From Massilia sp. UBA2604 (GTDB lineage: Bacteria; Pseudomonadota; Gammaproteobacteria; Burkholderiales; Burkholderiaceae_D): a stretch of 22,717 bases of DNA. A model generated the notes under the pieces. The model was not told the DNA's origin and did no database searches. It saw nothing but the letters and a program-made list of their open reading frames with translations. The stretch lies in the NCBI GenBank assembly GCA_002339265.1, contig DDKG01000236.1:1-22717 (forward strand), written 5' to 3'. Positions 15,654 to 22,501 of this stretch are shown one piece after another (the first letter of the stretch is position 1; every line of letters starts with the position of its first letter). The position numbers and the translations under genes are program-made.

Positions 15654-16262
15654 ATGCAGGGCAAGTTCATTACATTCGAAGGCATCGACGGGGCCGGGAA
15701 ATCGACCCACATCGGCTTCGTCACCGATTATCTGGCGTCGCGCGGCAAACAGATCGTCTCGTCGCGCGAGCCGGGCGGCACGCCGCTGGGCGAAAAGCTG
15801 CGCGACTTGCTGTTGCACGAGAAGATGCATCTGGAAACCGAGGCGCTGCTGATGTTCGCCAGCCGGCGCGAACACATCGCGCAAGTGATCGTGCCCAACC
15901 TGGCCGCGGGCAAGTGGGTGCTCTCGGACCGGTTCACCGACGCCAGTTTTGCTTACCAGAGCGGCGGGCGCGGCCTGCCGCGCGAGAAGATGGAAGCGCT
16001 GGAGGCCTGGGTCCATCCCGAACTCCAGCCCGACCTGACGCTGCTGTTCGACGTCCCGCTCGAGGTGGCGCGCCAGCGCCTGGACGCCACCCGCACGCTG
16101 GATAAATTCGAGCGCGAACAGGCCGACTTCTTCGCGAAATGCCGCGCCGAATACCTGCGCCGCGCGGAACAATTCCCCGAGCGTTTCGTCGTGGTCGACT
16201 CGACCCGGAGCATTGCCGATATCCAGGCCAGTCTGGCCCAAGTTCTGGAGAAATTGTTGTGA
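15654..16262 (+). CDS. tmk: Thymidylate kinase
   Basis: A 202-residue dTMP kinase. It makes dTDP from dTMP with ATP, feeding dTTP for DNA synthesis. The P-loop is GIDGAGKST (10-18). The dTMP-binding block [18 protein letters not shown] is at 37-54, and the DR motif Asp92-Arg93 sits in [18 protein letters not shown]. The lid carries [16 protein letters not shown]. The ATG has AAGG six bases before it, 18 bp after mltG. The stop overlaps the likely GTG start of holB by 4 bp (GTGA). The tmk-holB pair is widely conserved. Nothing unusual is seen. Confidence 0.96.
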   Translation: MQGKFITFEGIDGAGKSTHIGFVTDYLASRGKQIVSSREPGGTPLGEKLRDLLLHEKMHLETEALLMFASRREHIAQVIVPNLAAGKWVLSDRFTDASFAYQSGGRGLPREKMEALEAWVHPELQPDLTLLFDVPLEVARQRLDATRTLDKFEREQADFFAKCRAEYLRRAEQFPERFVVVDSTRSIADIQASLAQVLEKLL

Positions 16263-17281
16263 CGATGTACCCGTGGCAAGGGGCCGCCTGGTCCCAGCTG
16301 CAGCAGATGCGCGAGCGCATGCCGCACGCGATCCTGTTCCATGGCCCGGCCGGCACCGGCAAGGCCGATTTCATCGAGGCCTTTGCCCAGGCCCTGCTGT
16401 GCGAGACCCCACGGCCCGACGGCCATGCCTGCGGGACCTGTGCGTCATGCGGCTGGTTCGTGCAGCACAACCACCCGGACTACCGCCGAGTGCGGCCCGA
16501 GGCGCTGGAAGACGACTTGCCGGGCGAGGGCGAAGAGGGCGACAGCGAGCGCAAGTCGAAGTCGACCAAGGCGCCGTCGAAAGAGATCAAGATCGAGCAG
16601 ATCCGCAATCTGTCGGATTTCATGAACATTTCGACCCACCGCCAGGGTTTGCGGGTGGTGGTGCTGTATCCGGCCGAGGCGCTGAACATGCCGGCCTCGA
16701 ATGCGCTGCTCAAGACCCTGGAAGAGCCGCCGCCCGGCACCGTGTTCCTGCTGTCTTCCAACAGCCTGGATCGCCTCCTGCCGACGATCCTGTCGCGCTG
16801 CCGCAAGTTCGCGCTGCCGACGCCATCGCACGAAGAAGCCCTGGCCTGGCTCAAGGAGCAGGGCGTGCCGGATGCCGACAGCTGGCTGCGCGAGCAGGGC
16901 GGGGCGCCGCTGGCGGCCCTTGCCGAATCGACCAACGGCAGCCGCGACGAGATGGAGGCGCTGCTGCAATTCCTGGCGCGGCCGGCGCCGGACAGTGCGC
17001 TGCGCGCCGCCGAGAAGCTGGCCAAGGCCGAGCTGCCTGCCTTGGTGTCCTGGACCCAGCGCTGGCTATACGATGTGTTTTCGTACAAGTTGTCAGGCAA
17101 TATCCGCTACTATCCGCGTTACCAGAAGGAGTTGGCGGCGCTCGCGGGGCGTGTGCATACGCCGGGCTTGCTACGCGTGATCAAGGCCGTGAACGAGCGG
17201 CGTGCTGTGGCGGATCATCCTTTGTCGGCAAAATTGTTTGTCGAAGATATGCTGCTTGAGTACACTGCGTGCTGCACATGA
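16259..17281 (+). CDS. holB: DNA polymerase III clamp-loader subunit delta prime
   Basis: A 340-residue delta-prime subunit of the clamp loader, which helps open the beta clamp onto primed DNA. It has a full P-loop GPAGTGKA (29-36), although delta-prime does not hydrolyse ATP in E. coli. The zinc module has four cysteines, Cys48, 58, 61 and 64 (CGTCASC). LLKTLEEPP (150-158) and the Ser-Arg-Cys sensor motif in LSRCRKF (178-184) follow. Between the zinc module and the [10 protein letters not shown] strand lies a charged insert (about 82-108) rich in Asp/Glu and Lys, not found in E. coli. The start is either GTG at 16259, with GGAG 8 bases before and a GTGA overlap with tmk, or ATG at 16265; I prefer the GTG. 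Confidence 0.93.
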   Translation: MTMYPWQGAAWSQLQQMRERMPHAILFHGPAGTGKADFIEAFAQALLCETPRPDGHACGTCASCGWFVQHNHPDYRRVRPEALEDDLPGEGEEGDSERKSKSTKAPSKEIKIEQIRNLSDFMNISTHRQGLRVVVLYPAEALNMPASNALLKTLEEPPPGTVFLLSSNSLDRLLPTILSRCRKFALPTPSHEEALAWLKEQGVPDADSWLREQGGAPLAALAESTNGSRDEMEALLQFLARPAPDSALRAAEKLAKAELPALVSWTQRWLYDVFSYKLSGNIRYYPRYQKELAALAGRVHTPGLLRVIKAVNERRAVADHPLSAKLFVEDMLLEYTACCT

Positions 17282-17291
17282 AAGGACCACG

Positions 17292-17669
17292 ATGAGCGTC
17301 ACCCAGCCAGAGACGAACGCAGCCCAGGCCCCGCGGCCTTCGGTGCTGTCGCTGGCGATCAAGGAAAAGGCGGCGCTCTACGCGGCTTACATGCCGTTTC
17401 TGAAGAACGGTGGCATCTTCGTGCCAACCAACAAGCCTTATAAGATCGGCGACGAGATCTACCTGATCCTGGCGCTGATGGACGACCCCAATAAATACCC
17501 GATCGCCGGCACCGTGGCCTGGATCACCCCGAGCGGCGCCAATAACAACAAGGCGCAAGGCATCGGCGTGCATTTCCCGGCCGACGAGGCCGGACAGCGC
17601 GCCAAGGCCCGTATCGAGGAAATCCTCGGCGCGGCGCTGCGGTCGTCGCGTGCAACCCATACCCTGTAA
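17292..17669 (+). CDS. pilZ: PilZ-domain protein, type IV pilus assembly PilZ
   Basis: A 125-residue single PilZ domain. It carries LSLAIKEKAALYAAYMPFLKN, then GGIFVPTNKPYKIGDEIYL, AGTVAWITP and GIGVHFP. The RxxxR and D/NxSxxG signatures that bind cyclic di-GMP in typical PilZ domains are absent. The N-terminal block has no such arginine pair, and GGIFVPT stands where DxSxxG would be. This matches the founding PilZ of Pseudomonas and Xanthomonas, which does not bind c-di-GMP but is needed for pilus assembly through PilB/FimX-type partners. AAAGGA precedes the ATG, 10 bp after holB, and holB-pilZ adjacency is conserved across proteobacteria. No other pilus genes are in the window. Confidence 0.9.
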   Translation: MSVTQPETNAAQAPRPSVLSLAIKEKAALYAAYMPFLKNGGIFVPTNKPYKIGDEIYLILALMDDPNKYPIAGTVAWITPSGANNNKAQGIGVHFPADEAGQRAKARIEEILGAALRSSRATHTL

Positions 17670-17684
17670 CTTCACCTTCGTTTC

Positions 17685-18206
17685 ATGCCATCCTACGTTC
17701 ATCGCCTGGCTCGACGCGACGACCTGCCGGTCATCGTCGATATCTACAATTCCACCATTGCTTCGCGCGAAGTTACTGCCGACACTGAACCTATTACGGT
17801 TCAATCGCGTGAAGCCTGGTTCAATGACCATACGCCGGATCGGCGGCCGCTGTGGGTGATTCATGCGGCTGACGATGCCAGTGAGGAGCCGGAAGTGCTG
17901 GGGTGGTTGTCCTACTCGAATTTCTATGGTCGTCCGGCCTATTCGGGCACTGCCGAGGTATCGATCTACCTCGCTGAGAGCGCGCGTGGCAAGGGTCTGG
18001 GGCGCTATTGCCTTGAGCTGGCTATGGCGTTTGCGCCCCAGGTCAAGGTGCATACCTTGCTGGGCTTCATCTTTGGCCACAATCAGCCGAGCCTGGCGCT
18101 GTTCCGCAAGTATGGGTTCGAGACCTGGGCCAATTTCCCGCGCGTGGCGAATCTCGATGGCATCGAGCGTGACCTGATTATTCTCGGCAAGCGCGTCGTT
18201 GACTGA
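17685..18206 (+). CDS. GNAT acetyltransferase, phosphinothricin N-acetyltransferase-like
   Basis: A 173-residue GNAT enzyme of the Pat/YncA (methionine sulfoximine/phosphinothricin acetyltransferase) branch. It uses acetyl-CoA. The pyrophosphate-binding loop is Arg101-Gly-Lys-Gly-Leu-Gly (ESARGKGLGRY), preceded by the strand AEVSIYL. The branch-typical WLSYSNFYGRPAY (about 75-87) and YNSTIASREVTADTEP (21-36) are present, as is the NQPSLALFRKYGFE block before the last strands. Relatives acetylate amino-acid analogues and give tolerance to them. The natural substrate is unknown, so a detoxifying role is only likely. It lies 15 bp after pilZ without a good ribosome binding site, so it may be a coupled or weakly translated last gene of the mltG unit. 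Confidence 0.85.
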   Translation: MPSYVHRLARRDDLPVIVDIYNSTIASREVTADTEPITVQSREAWFNDHTPDRRPLWVIHAADDASEEPEVLGWLSYSNFYGRPAYSGTAEVSIYLAESARGKGLGRYCLELAMAFAPQVKVHTLLGFIFGHNQPSLALFRKYGFETWANFPRVANLDGIERDLIILGKRVVD

Positions 18207-18259
18207 CAATAAACCGAAAGCACTGCACGTTGTTGACGTGTGCGGCGCGGTTTCATCGA

Positions 18260-18757
18260 TCACTTCGGTTTGTAATAAATACGACCCGATAACTTGATGG
18301 TGCCGGCGCCGGTGGACAAGTCTTCAGTACCGCTCAAATAGCCGCCGCCTTGTGCCCGAGAATAGGTGCCGGAACCGCCGGTGATGGTGAAGGTGCCGCC
18401 ATTCATGACGTAGGCGCTGCCAACGCCGGTGGGAACGAACTGGCCACCGTAGTTGGCGAAAATCTGGTCGCCGTTTGGATAAAGCAAGATGAACTTGCCA
18501 TTGCTGAAGGTGAACGTCGTGCCAGACTGGGCGAAGCAATCTCCGCCGACAAACGCGACCGGCGTTCCTTCGGCCGTCTCACCGTGGCCGGCAAGCTTGC
18601 CGCCGAGCTTAGACGCACATTGCGGTGCAGGGCCCACTTTTTCATTGAATACGCCTGCGATTTCAAGCGCCCTGCCCACGGTCGGGCCGGCCGAGGCCGA
18701 GAACGAGGCGGTTATCAGGAGCAGGCCGGACAGGAGACGGATTGTGACAGTCTTCAT
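18260..18757 (-). CDS. Secreted protein of unknown function
   Basis: A 165-residue protein with a Sec signal peptide (about residues 1-23; start MKTVTIRLLSGLLLITASF, cleavage near SASA-GP). The mature part contains two cysteines (47 and 74), which could form a disulphide in the periplasm. From about residue 80 it turns into repeated short beta-strands rich in Gly, Thr and Ser (TFTFSNGKF, GGTFTITGGSGTYS), ending KLSGRIYYKPK. The pattern suggests a small beta-barrel or lipocalin-like fold, but I recognise no named family. AAGGAA lies 8 bases before the ATG. It is a single gene, convergent with the GNAT gene. An AT-rich tract of about 90 bp upstream probably holds its promoter. Function unknown. 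Confidence 0.7.
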   Translation of the reverse strand: MKTVTIRLLSGLLLITASFSASAGPTVGRALEIAGVFNEKVGPAPQCASKLGGKLAGHGETAEGTPVAFVGGDCFAQSGTTFTFSNGKFILLYPNGDQIFANYGGQFVPTGVGSAYVMNGGTFTITGGSGTYSRAQGGGYLSGTEDLSTGAGTIKLSGRIYYKPK

Positions 18758-18967
18758 TGCAAGTTTTCCTTGGCTGTTAAAAAATTGATATCGGACATGC
18801 TAAGATAAGCGCGCGCTTTTATTGCGCGCACGATTCATTTTTTTTACGTTGTTGCAAGTTATCCACGCTCACAGCAAGGGAGCCTTGTCCCCCGCATGCG
18901 CGACCGGATTCCAGGCCTAAGACGCTACTGTCCATTGGCCTGCATAGCGCTGCCCGCCGCCTCGATT

Positions 18968-18982
18968 TACAATGGCGGCATG
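18968..18982 (+). promoter_or_regulatory. -10 element directly before tatD, suggesting a leaderless transcript
   Basis: TACAAT at 18968-18973 matches five of six bases of the -10 consensus. Only six bases (GGCGGC) separate it from the tatD ATG, so transcription would start at or next to the A of ATG. No ribosome binding site lies before the start, in keeping with a leaderless mRNA. The -35 region is weak. Confidence 0.45.
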
Positions 18983-19762
18983 TTTATCGATTCCCATTGC
19001 CACATCAATTTCCCGGAACTGGCAGCCCGCATGCCCGAGATCCTGGCCAAGATGGCCGAGAACAAGGTGACGCACGCCCTGTGCGTGTCGGTGGACCTGC
19101 CGGACTTCCCGCAAGTGCTCGCGCTGGCCGAGCAGCATCCCCATATCTTCGCCTCGGTCGGCGTCCATCCCGACTATGAAGACACGCCCGAGCCGACCGT
19201 GCAGCAACTGGTCGAACTGGCCAACCACCCGAAGATCGTCGCCATCGGCGAAACCGGCCTCGACTACTACCGCCTCGAAGGCGACCTGGAATGGCAGCGC
19301 GAGCGCTTCCGCGTGCATATCCGTGCTTCGCGCGAGACCCGCAAGCCGCTGATTATCCATACCCGCGCCGCCAGCGAAGATACGATCCGCCTGATGAAGG
19401 AAGAGGGCGCCGGCACGGACGCCGGTGGCGTGGCCGGCGTCATGCACTGCTTCACCGAATCGCTGGCCGTGGCCGAGGCCGCCATGGCCCAGGGCTTCTA
19501 TATTTCGTTCTCGGGCATCGTCACCTTCAAGAGCGCCAAGGAATTGCAGGCGGTGGCGCAAGCCGTGCCGCTCGAGCGCATGCTGATCGAGACCGATTCG
19601 CCGTATCTCGCGCCGGTGCCGTTCCGCGGCAGGATGAACGAGCCGGGCTACGTGGCCCATGTGGCCGAATACATCGCCACGCTCAAGGGCATCTCGCTGC
19701 GTGAGGTGGCTGACCGCACCAGCGAGAACTTCTTCAAGCTGTTCAATACCGCCAGGAGCTGA
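18980..19762 (+). CDS. tatD: TatD family metal-dependent deoxyribonuclease
   Basis: A 260-residue TIM-barrel hydrolase. The metal ligands are complete: His6 and His8 (FIDSHCHINF), Glu91 (GETGLDYYR), His127 (IIHTR), His156 (VMHCFTES) and Asp206 (IETDSPYLAPVP). TatD proteins are Mg-dependent 3'-5' exonucleases in DNA repair. The YcfH-type subgroup, often encoded near holB as here, has the same motifs, and which paralogue this is cannot be settled from the sequence. I choose the ATG at 18980 since MFIDSHCHINF is where the family starts; the frame is open 84 bp upstream but that part is not protein-like. It is followed after 3 bp by the ankyrin gene. The promoter appears to give a leaderless transcript. 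Confidence 0.93.
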   Translation: MFIDSHCHINFPELAARMPEILAKMAENKVTHALCVSVDLPDFPQVLALAEQHPHIFASVGVHPDYEDTPEPTVQQLVELANHPKIVAIGETGLDYYRLEGDLEWQRERFRVHIRASRETRKPLIIHTRAASEDTIRLMKEEGAGTDAGGVAGVMHCFTESLAVAEAAMAQGFYISFSGIVTFKSAKELQAVAQAVPLERMLIETDSPYLAPVPFRGRMNEPGYVAHVAEYIATLKGISLREVADRTSENFFKLFNTARS

Positions 19763-19765
19763 CCC

Positions 19766-20428
19766 GTGCCGATCCGCCGCTTGCTTGCCACCAGCCTGTT
19801 GTTTGCCGCAATCACCGGCGCTCACGCCGTCGAGCCTCCCACGCCGCAGCAGGTGACGTCCTTCTTCCGCGCCGTCCAGATGGATGACGCCAGTACAGTG
19901 CGCAAGATGGTCGGCGCGGTCGTCAATGCCAACGAATTGAACCCCCTGGGCGGCGAGCCGGCCCTGGTGCTGGCGATCCGTGAGGGCGCGCGCGACGTGA
20001 TCGCCGAGTTGCTGCGCCATCCCGGCACCGACCTCGAGCGCAAGGCGGTCAATGGCAATACGGCACTGATGATGGCCGCCTTCAAGCGCGACGAAGAAGT
20101 CGTGCGCGCGCTGCTGAAAAAAGGCGCCAAGGTCAACCAGCCGGGCTGGACCGCGCTGCACTACGCCGCCGCCAGCGGCGACGACAAGATCGCGCAATTG
20201 CTGATCGAGCATGGCGCCAAGCTAGACGCCGTATCGCCGCGTGCGAGCGGCGCCTTCACGCCGCTGATGCTGGCGGCGCGCGAAGGGAAGGATACGACGG
20301 CGCGCCTGCTGGTAGCCCGCGGCGCCGATACCAGGCTGAAGAACACGGAAGGGCATACCGCGGCCCAGATCGCCAAACAGGCGGGACGCGACGAACTGGC
20401 CGGGGAACTGGCCGGTTCTGCCCGCTGA
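19766..20428 (+). CDS. Exported ankyrin-repeat protein
   Basis: A 220-residue protein beginning with a signal peptide (MPIRRLLATSLLFAAITGAHA, cleaved before VE), followed by about four to five ankyrin repeats. Clear repeats are NGNTALMMAAFKRDEEVVRALLKKG, WTALHYAAASGDDKIAQLLIEHG, and FTPLMLAAREGKDTTARLLVARG, with GHTAAQIAKQAGRDE as the cap. Ankyrin repeats bind proteins, and a periplasmic location suggests an envelope partner that is unknown. The start is GTG at 19766, with AGGAG 8 bases before it, only 3 bp after the tatD stop. tatD followed by an exported ankyrin protein is a pairing I have seen described for Burkholderiales-type genomes, but I cannot check it here. It is translationally close to tatD, and a shared function need not follow. 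Confidence 0.87.
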   Translation: MPIRRLLATSLLFAAITGAHAVEPPTPQQVTSFFRAVQMDDASTVRKMVGAVVNANELNPLGGEPALVLAIREGARDVIAELLRHPGTDLERKAVNGNTALMMAAFKRDEEVVRALLKKGAKVNQPGWTALHYAAASGDDKIAQLLIEHGAKLDAVSPRASGAFTPLMLAAREGKDTTARLLVARGADTRLKNTEGHTAAQIAKQAGRDELAGELAGSAR

Positions 20429-20509
20429 TCCTGTCCACGTGACAATTCAATGGCGAATTGGACGGTAAAACGCGCTTAGCTCGACCAATTGCGTGAGGGC
20501 AATGGTATC

Positions 20510-20515
20510 CATAAT
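20510..20515 (+). promoter_or_regulatory. Possible -10 element before the methyltransferase gene
   Basis: CATAAT matches five of six -10 bases and lies 41 bp before the ATG. A TTGCGT at 20489-20494 would be a -35 at a short 15-bp spacing. Upstream, an inverted repeat CAATTC-N6-GAATTG spans 20443-20460 and could be an operator. Both calls are weak. Confidence 0.3.
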
Positions 20516-20555
20516 GCGTCTACGGTTTAACGACCACCGACCAACAAGGAAACCC

Positions 20556-21488
20556 ATGCTCAACGAACGCGAAATCGAAAGCTGCTACCTGGGGCAGTTC
20601 ATTCCAGTCCACTACCATCACAATATGCTGATGGACCAGAACCGGATGCACAGCTTCAAGAACGCCATCCACTATTCCGTGTTCCCTGGCGCGAAAGTGC
20701 TGGAGCTTGGCGGTGGCACCGGCGTGCTGTCTTTCTTCGCAGCCCAGAACGCTTCGAAAGTGTACTGCGTCGAGTTCAACCCGGACATGGTGCAGGAAGC
20801 GCGCCGCTTCCTGGCGATGAACCCGAACGGCGACAAGGTCGAGGTGGTGCACGCCGACGCCTTCGACTACCTGCCGCCCGAGCCGGTCGACGTCGTGATC
20901 TGCGAGATGATCCACGTCGGCATGCTGCGCGAAAAGCAGGTCGATGTGATCGAATCGTTCAAGCGCCGCTACCTGGCCAAGTTCGGCGGCCCGTTGCCGC
21001 TGTTCATGCCGGAAGCCGTGATCATGGCGGCACAGCCGATCCAGCAGGCATATGACTTCGATGGTTTCTACGCCCCGATCGTCCAGTTCCAGGAAACCGG
21101 CGTGGTTCAGCCAGGCACGGTCGAGCTGGCTCAGCCCGCGGTGTACAGCATCCTCGATTTCAGCCAGCCGGTCGACAGCCTGATCGCCTGGGAAGGCTCG
21201 GTGGTGGTGGAGCAGGGCGGCACCCTGAACGCGATGCGTTTCGTGACCAAGAACGTCCTGGCCATCGTGCAGGAGCAGGCGACCACGATCGACTGGCTCA
21301 ACCATTACATGACCCTGCCGCTATACCGTCCGGTCGAGGTCAAGGCCGGCGACCTGCTGCGCATCTCCTTCGCCTACCGCGCCGGCGGCTCGATCCCGTC
21401 GCTGCAGGCGTCGATCGAAGTCGAGGTAGTGGCCGAGCAGGCGGCAACCGAGGCGCCGTTCATCGAGGAAGCGGCCGTCGTCGCCTGA
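20556..21488 (+). CDS. Class I SAM-dependent methyltransferase resembling protein arginine methyltransferases
   Basis: A 310-residue methyltransferase. Motif I is VLELGGGTGVLSFFAAQ (48-64) with Glu73 ending the second strand (VYCVEFNPDM), the standard SAM site. The rest follows the eukaryotic PRMT plan. A helix HHNMLMDQNRMHSFKNAI stands before motif I as in PRMT1. A double-E loop is seen as ICEMIHVGMLREKQ, where Glu117 and Glu126 are nine residues apart, the same gap as the catalytic pair of PRMT1. A C-terminal beta-rich half (about 150-300) carries IDWLNHYMTLPLYRPV where PRMTs have their THW loop, with Asp in place of His. The substrate is unknown. The start at 20556 has AAGGA before it. It is probably a single-gene unit. 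A plain small-molecule methyltransferase remains possible. Confidence 0.8.
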   Translation: MLNEREIESCYLGQFIPVHYHHNMLMDQNRMHSFKNAIHYSVFPGAKVLELGGGTGVLSFFAAQNASKVYCVEFNPDMVQEARRFLAMNPNGDKVEVVHADAFDYLPPEPVDVVICEMIHVGMLREKQVDVIESFKRRYLAKFGGPLPLFMPEAVIMAAQPIQQAYDFDGFYAPIVQFQETGVVQPGTVELAQPAVYSILDFSQPVDSLIAWEGSVVVEQGGTLNAMRFVTKNVLAIVQEQATTIDWLNHYMTLPLYRPVEVKAGDLLRISFAYRAGGSIPSLQASIEVEVVAEQAATEAPFIEEAAVVA

Positions 21489-21559
21489 TGCGGCATTGCT
21501 GACCGGTGTGGTCGGCATAAGTGTCCAGTTTTACGAAACTACTGAGTCAGCACTACCCC

Positions 21560-21645
21560 GTCGCCCCCGCGCAGGCGGGGGCCCAAGTTTGCATGCGGTC
21601 CGATGACACGAGCAGAACTTGGGCCCCCGCCTGCGCGGGGGCGAC
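21560..21645. repeat. Second inverted pair of REP-like elements (GC-rich variant)
   Basis: Two identical 29-bp copies lie at 21560-21588 (minus strand) and 21617-21645 (plus strand), facing away from each other 28 bp apart. They share ACTTGGG, the CTGC loop and the CGAC tail with the pair at 12248-12356, but the stem is CCCCCGC/GCGGGGG instead of TTCCCGC/GCGGGAA. The remaining 21489-21773 stretch holds no gene I can support. Confidence 0.8.
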
Positions 21646-21773
21646 GTGCGTGCTGCCGCTCAACCGGTGGTGCTACCGTTCAGCCCACATTTCCCCCCGT
21701 TTATCGCACGTCGCTGGTCCCACCATCCCTTTCGGCATACATTCACCTTGATGCTTCTTCATGGAGAATGACA

Positions 21774-21974
21774 ATGCTGAGTTTCCTGGTATGGTTGGTG
21801 CTGCTGTTCCTGTGCTGGCCAATCGCGCTGCTTGCCCTGGTACTGTATCCTGTGGTGTGGCTGCTGTTGCTGCCGTTCCGCCTGCTTGGCATCGGCGTCG
21901 ATGCCGTGTTCAGCCTGCTGCGCGCGATCGTCATGCTGCCTGCGCGCGTGCTGGGACACAATCCGGCGCGCTGA
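21774..21974 (+). CDS. Small hydrophobic membrane protein, unknown function
   Basis: A 66-residue protein that is almost entirely hydrophobic: two or three membrane helices around residues 3-20, 21-35 and 42-58, with a short Arg-containing turn and a C-terminal tail ending HNPAR. I do not recognise a family. The codon use and a GGAG site 7 bases before the ATG at 21774 support that it is real; a second ATG six bases upstream is too near the site. It stands alone, 128 bp after a REP element and 121 bp before the next small gene. Some proteobacterial genomes carry similar short Leu/Val-rich membrane proteins, but a function cannot be given. Confidence 0.65.
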   Translation: MLSFLVWLVLLFLCWPIALLALVLYPVVWLLLLPFRLLGIGVDAVFSLLRAIVMLPARVLGHNPAR

Positions 21975-22049
21975 CGAGCCTGCTCGTGTGTTCGGCAGAA
22001 TGTTCGGCAGATAACAGACTATGGCCACTTGATCTTCTACTGTGGAGCT

Positions 22050-22074
22050 GCGCGCTTTCATCCGGAAAGTGCGC
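22050..22074 (+). other. Hairpin just before a small gene's ribosome binding site
   Basis: GCGCGCTTTC (22050-22059) pairs with GAAAGTGCGC (22065-22074), 10 bp with one G-U pair and a 5-base loop. Three Ts follow, and the GAGGAAA ribosome binding site begins 9 bases later. It may be the weak terminator of the preceding small gene, or a leader element of the following one. Confidence 0.5.
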
Positions 22075-22095
22075 TTTGAATAGAGGAAAATGACT

Positions 22096-22323
22096 ATGCG
22101 CCTGGATATTTACCGCAGAGCCGAACACGACGGCAAGTTCTCGTACCTGGCCGTCCCTGAAGCCAAGAACATCCCCGAAGAAGCCACCAATACCGATTGG
22201 GAAATCGAAGCCCGTGCCTTCGAAGTCGACGACAACGCCGATCAGATCGAGGATTTCGACATCGATAACCTCAACGGCCAGATCGCCGAAAAAGGGTATG
22301 CGATGACGTCGGTACTGCACTGA
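22096..22323 (+). CDS. Small acidic protein, DUF6139-like
   Basis: A 75-residue acidic soluble protein, start MRLDIYRRAEHDGKFSYLAVPE, rich in Asp and Glu in the second half (EVDDNADQIEDFDIDNL) and ending EKGYAMTSVLH. It resembles short proteins of Oxalobacteraceae that I know as DUF6139; the family name is from memory and the function is unknown. No signal peptide or membrane segment is present. The start is taken at the second ATG (22096), 9 bases after the AGAGG site; an ATG at 22090 is too close to it. A hairpin lies just upstream and another just downstream, so it is probably transcribed as a single-gene unit. Confidence 0.75.
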   Translation: MRLDIYRRAEHDGKFSYLAVPEAKNIPEEATNTDWEIEARAFEVDDNADQIEDFDIDNLNGQIAEKGYAMTSVLH

Positions 22324-22330
22324 CATTTTC

Positions 22331-22352
22331 CTGGCGGTGTAGACACCGCCAG
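22331..22352 (+). terminator. Hairpin after the small acidic gene (terminator-like, no T run)
   Basis: CTGGCGGTG (22331-22339) and CACCGCCAG (22344-22352) form a perfect 9-bp stem with a TAGA loop, 8 bp after the stop codon. No run of Ts follows on either strand, so it is not a standard intrinsic terminator, but it may protect the 3' end or act with Rho. A second long-spaced inverted repeat, GCGCCGGCG/CGCCGGCGC, lies at 22352-22360 and 22381-22389. Confidence 0.45.
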
Positions 22353-22501
22353 CGCCGGCGGGCGGGCCATCCGACCCATGCGCCGGCGCCATCCTCCTTC
22401 CCAGCAAGTCGGCGGGGCCGCCACGACCCAGCAGCCGATGTGGTATCCTGCGTCCTTGATCAAGGGTGTCAGCCGCATGGATGGCTGCGATGGAGGATGT
22501 G

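Noticed and set aside
14634..16241. A 535-codon minus-strand frame opposite mltG and tmk
   Set aside because: It runs across two real genes and their gap, which a true gene would not do, and no motif is seen.
17685..18206. GNAT gene as the antitoxin-linked toxin type (TacT-like)
   Set aside because: No DUF1778/RHH antitoxin gene precedes it, and its motifs fit the phosphinothricin acetyltransferase branch.
18211..18252. Possible bidirectional terminator between the GNAT and secreted-protein genes
   Set aside because: Outer AAACCG/CGGTTT and inner CACGT/ACGTG pairs exist, but the stem between them is mostly mismatched and no T run follows.
18809..18829. GC-only hairpin GCGCGC/GCGCGC with later T run at 18838-18845
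   Set aside because: The T run starts several bases after the stem, no gene on the plus strand ends just before it, and repeated GC pairs arise easily in this genome.
18859..18867. TTATCCACG, close to a DnaA box
   Set aside because: A single near-match with no cluster, no AT-rich unwinding element array and no dnaA or dnaN nearby, so not an origin.
21989..22012. 12-bp direct repeat TGTTCGGCAGA(A/T)
   Set aside because: Only two copies, no link to a promoter or gene start, so most likely chance or slippage.
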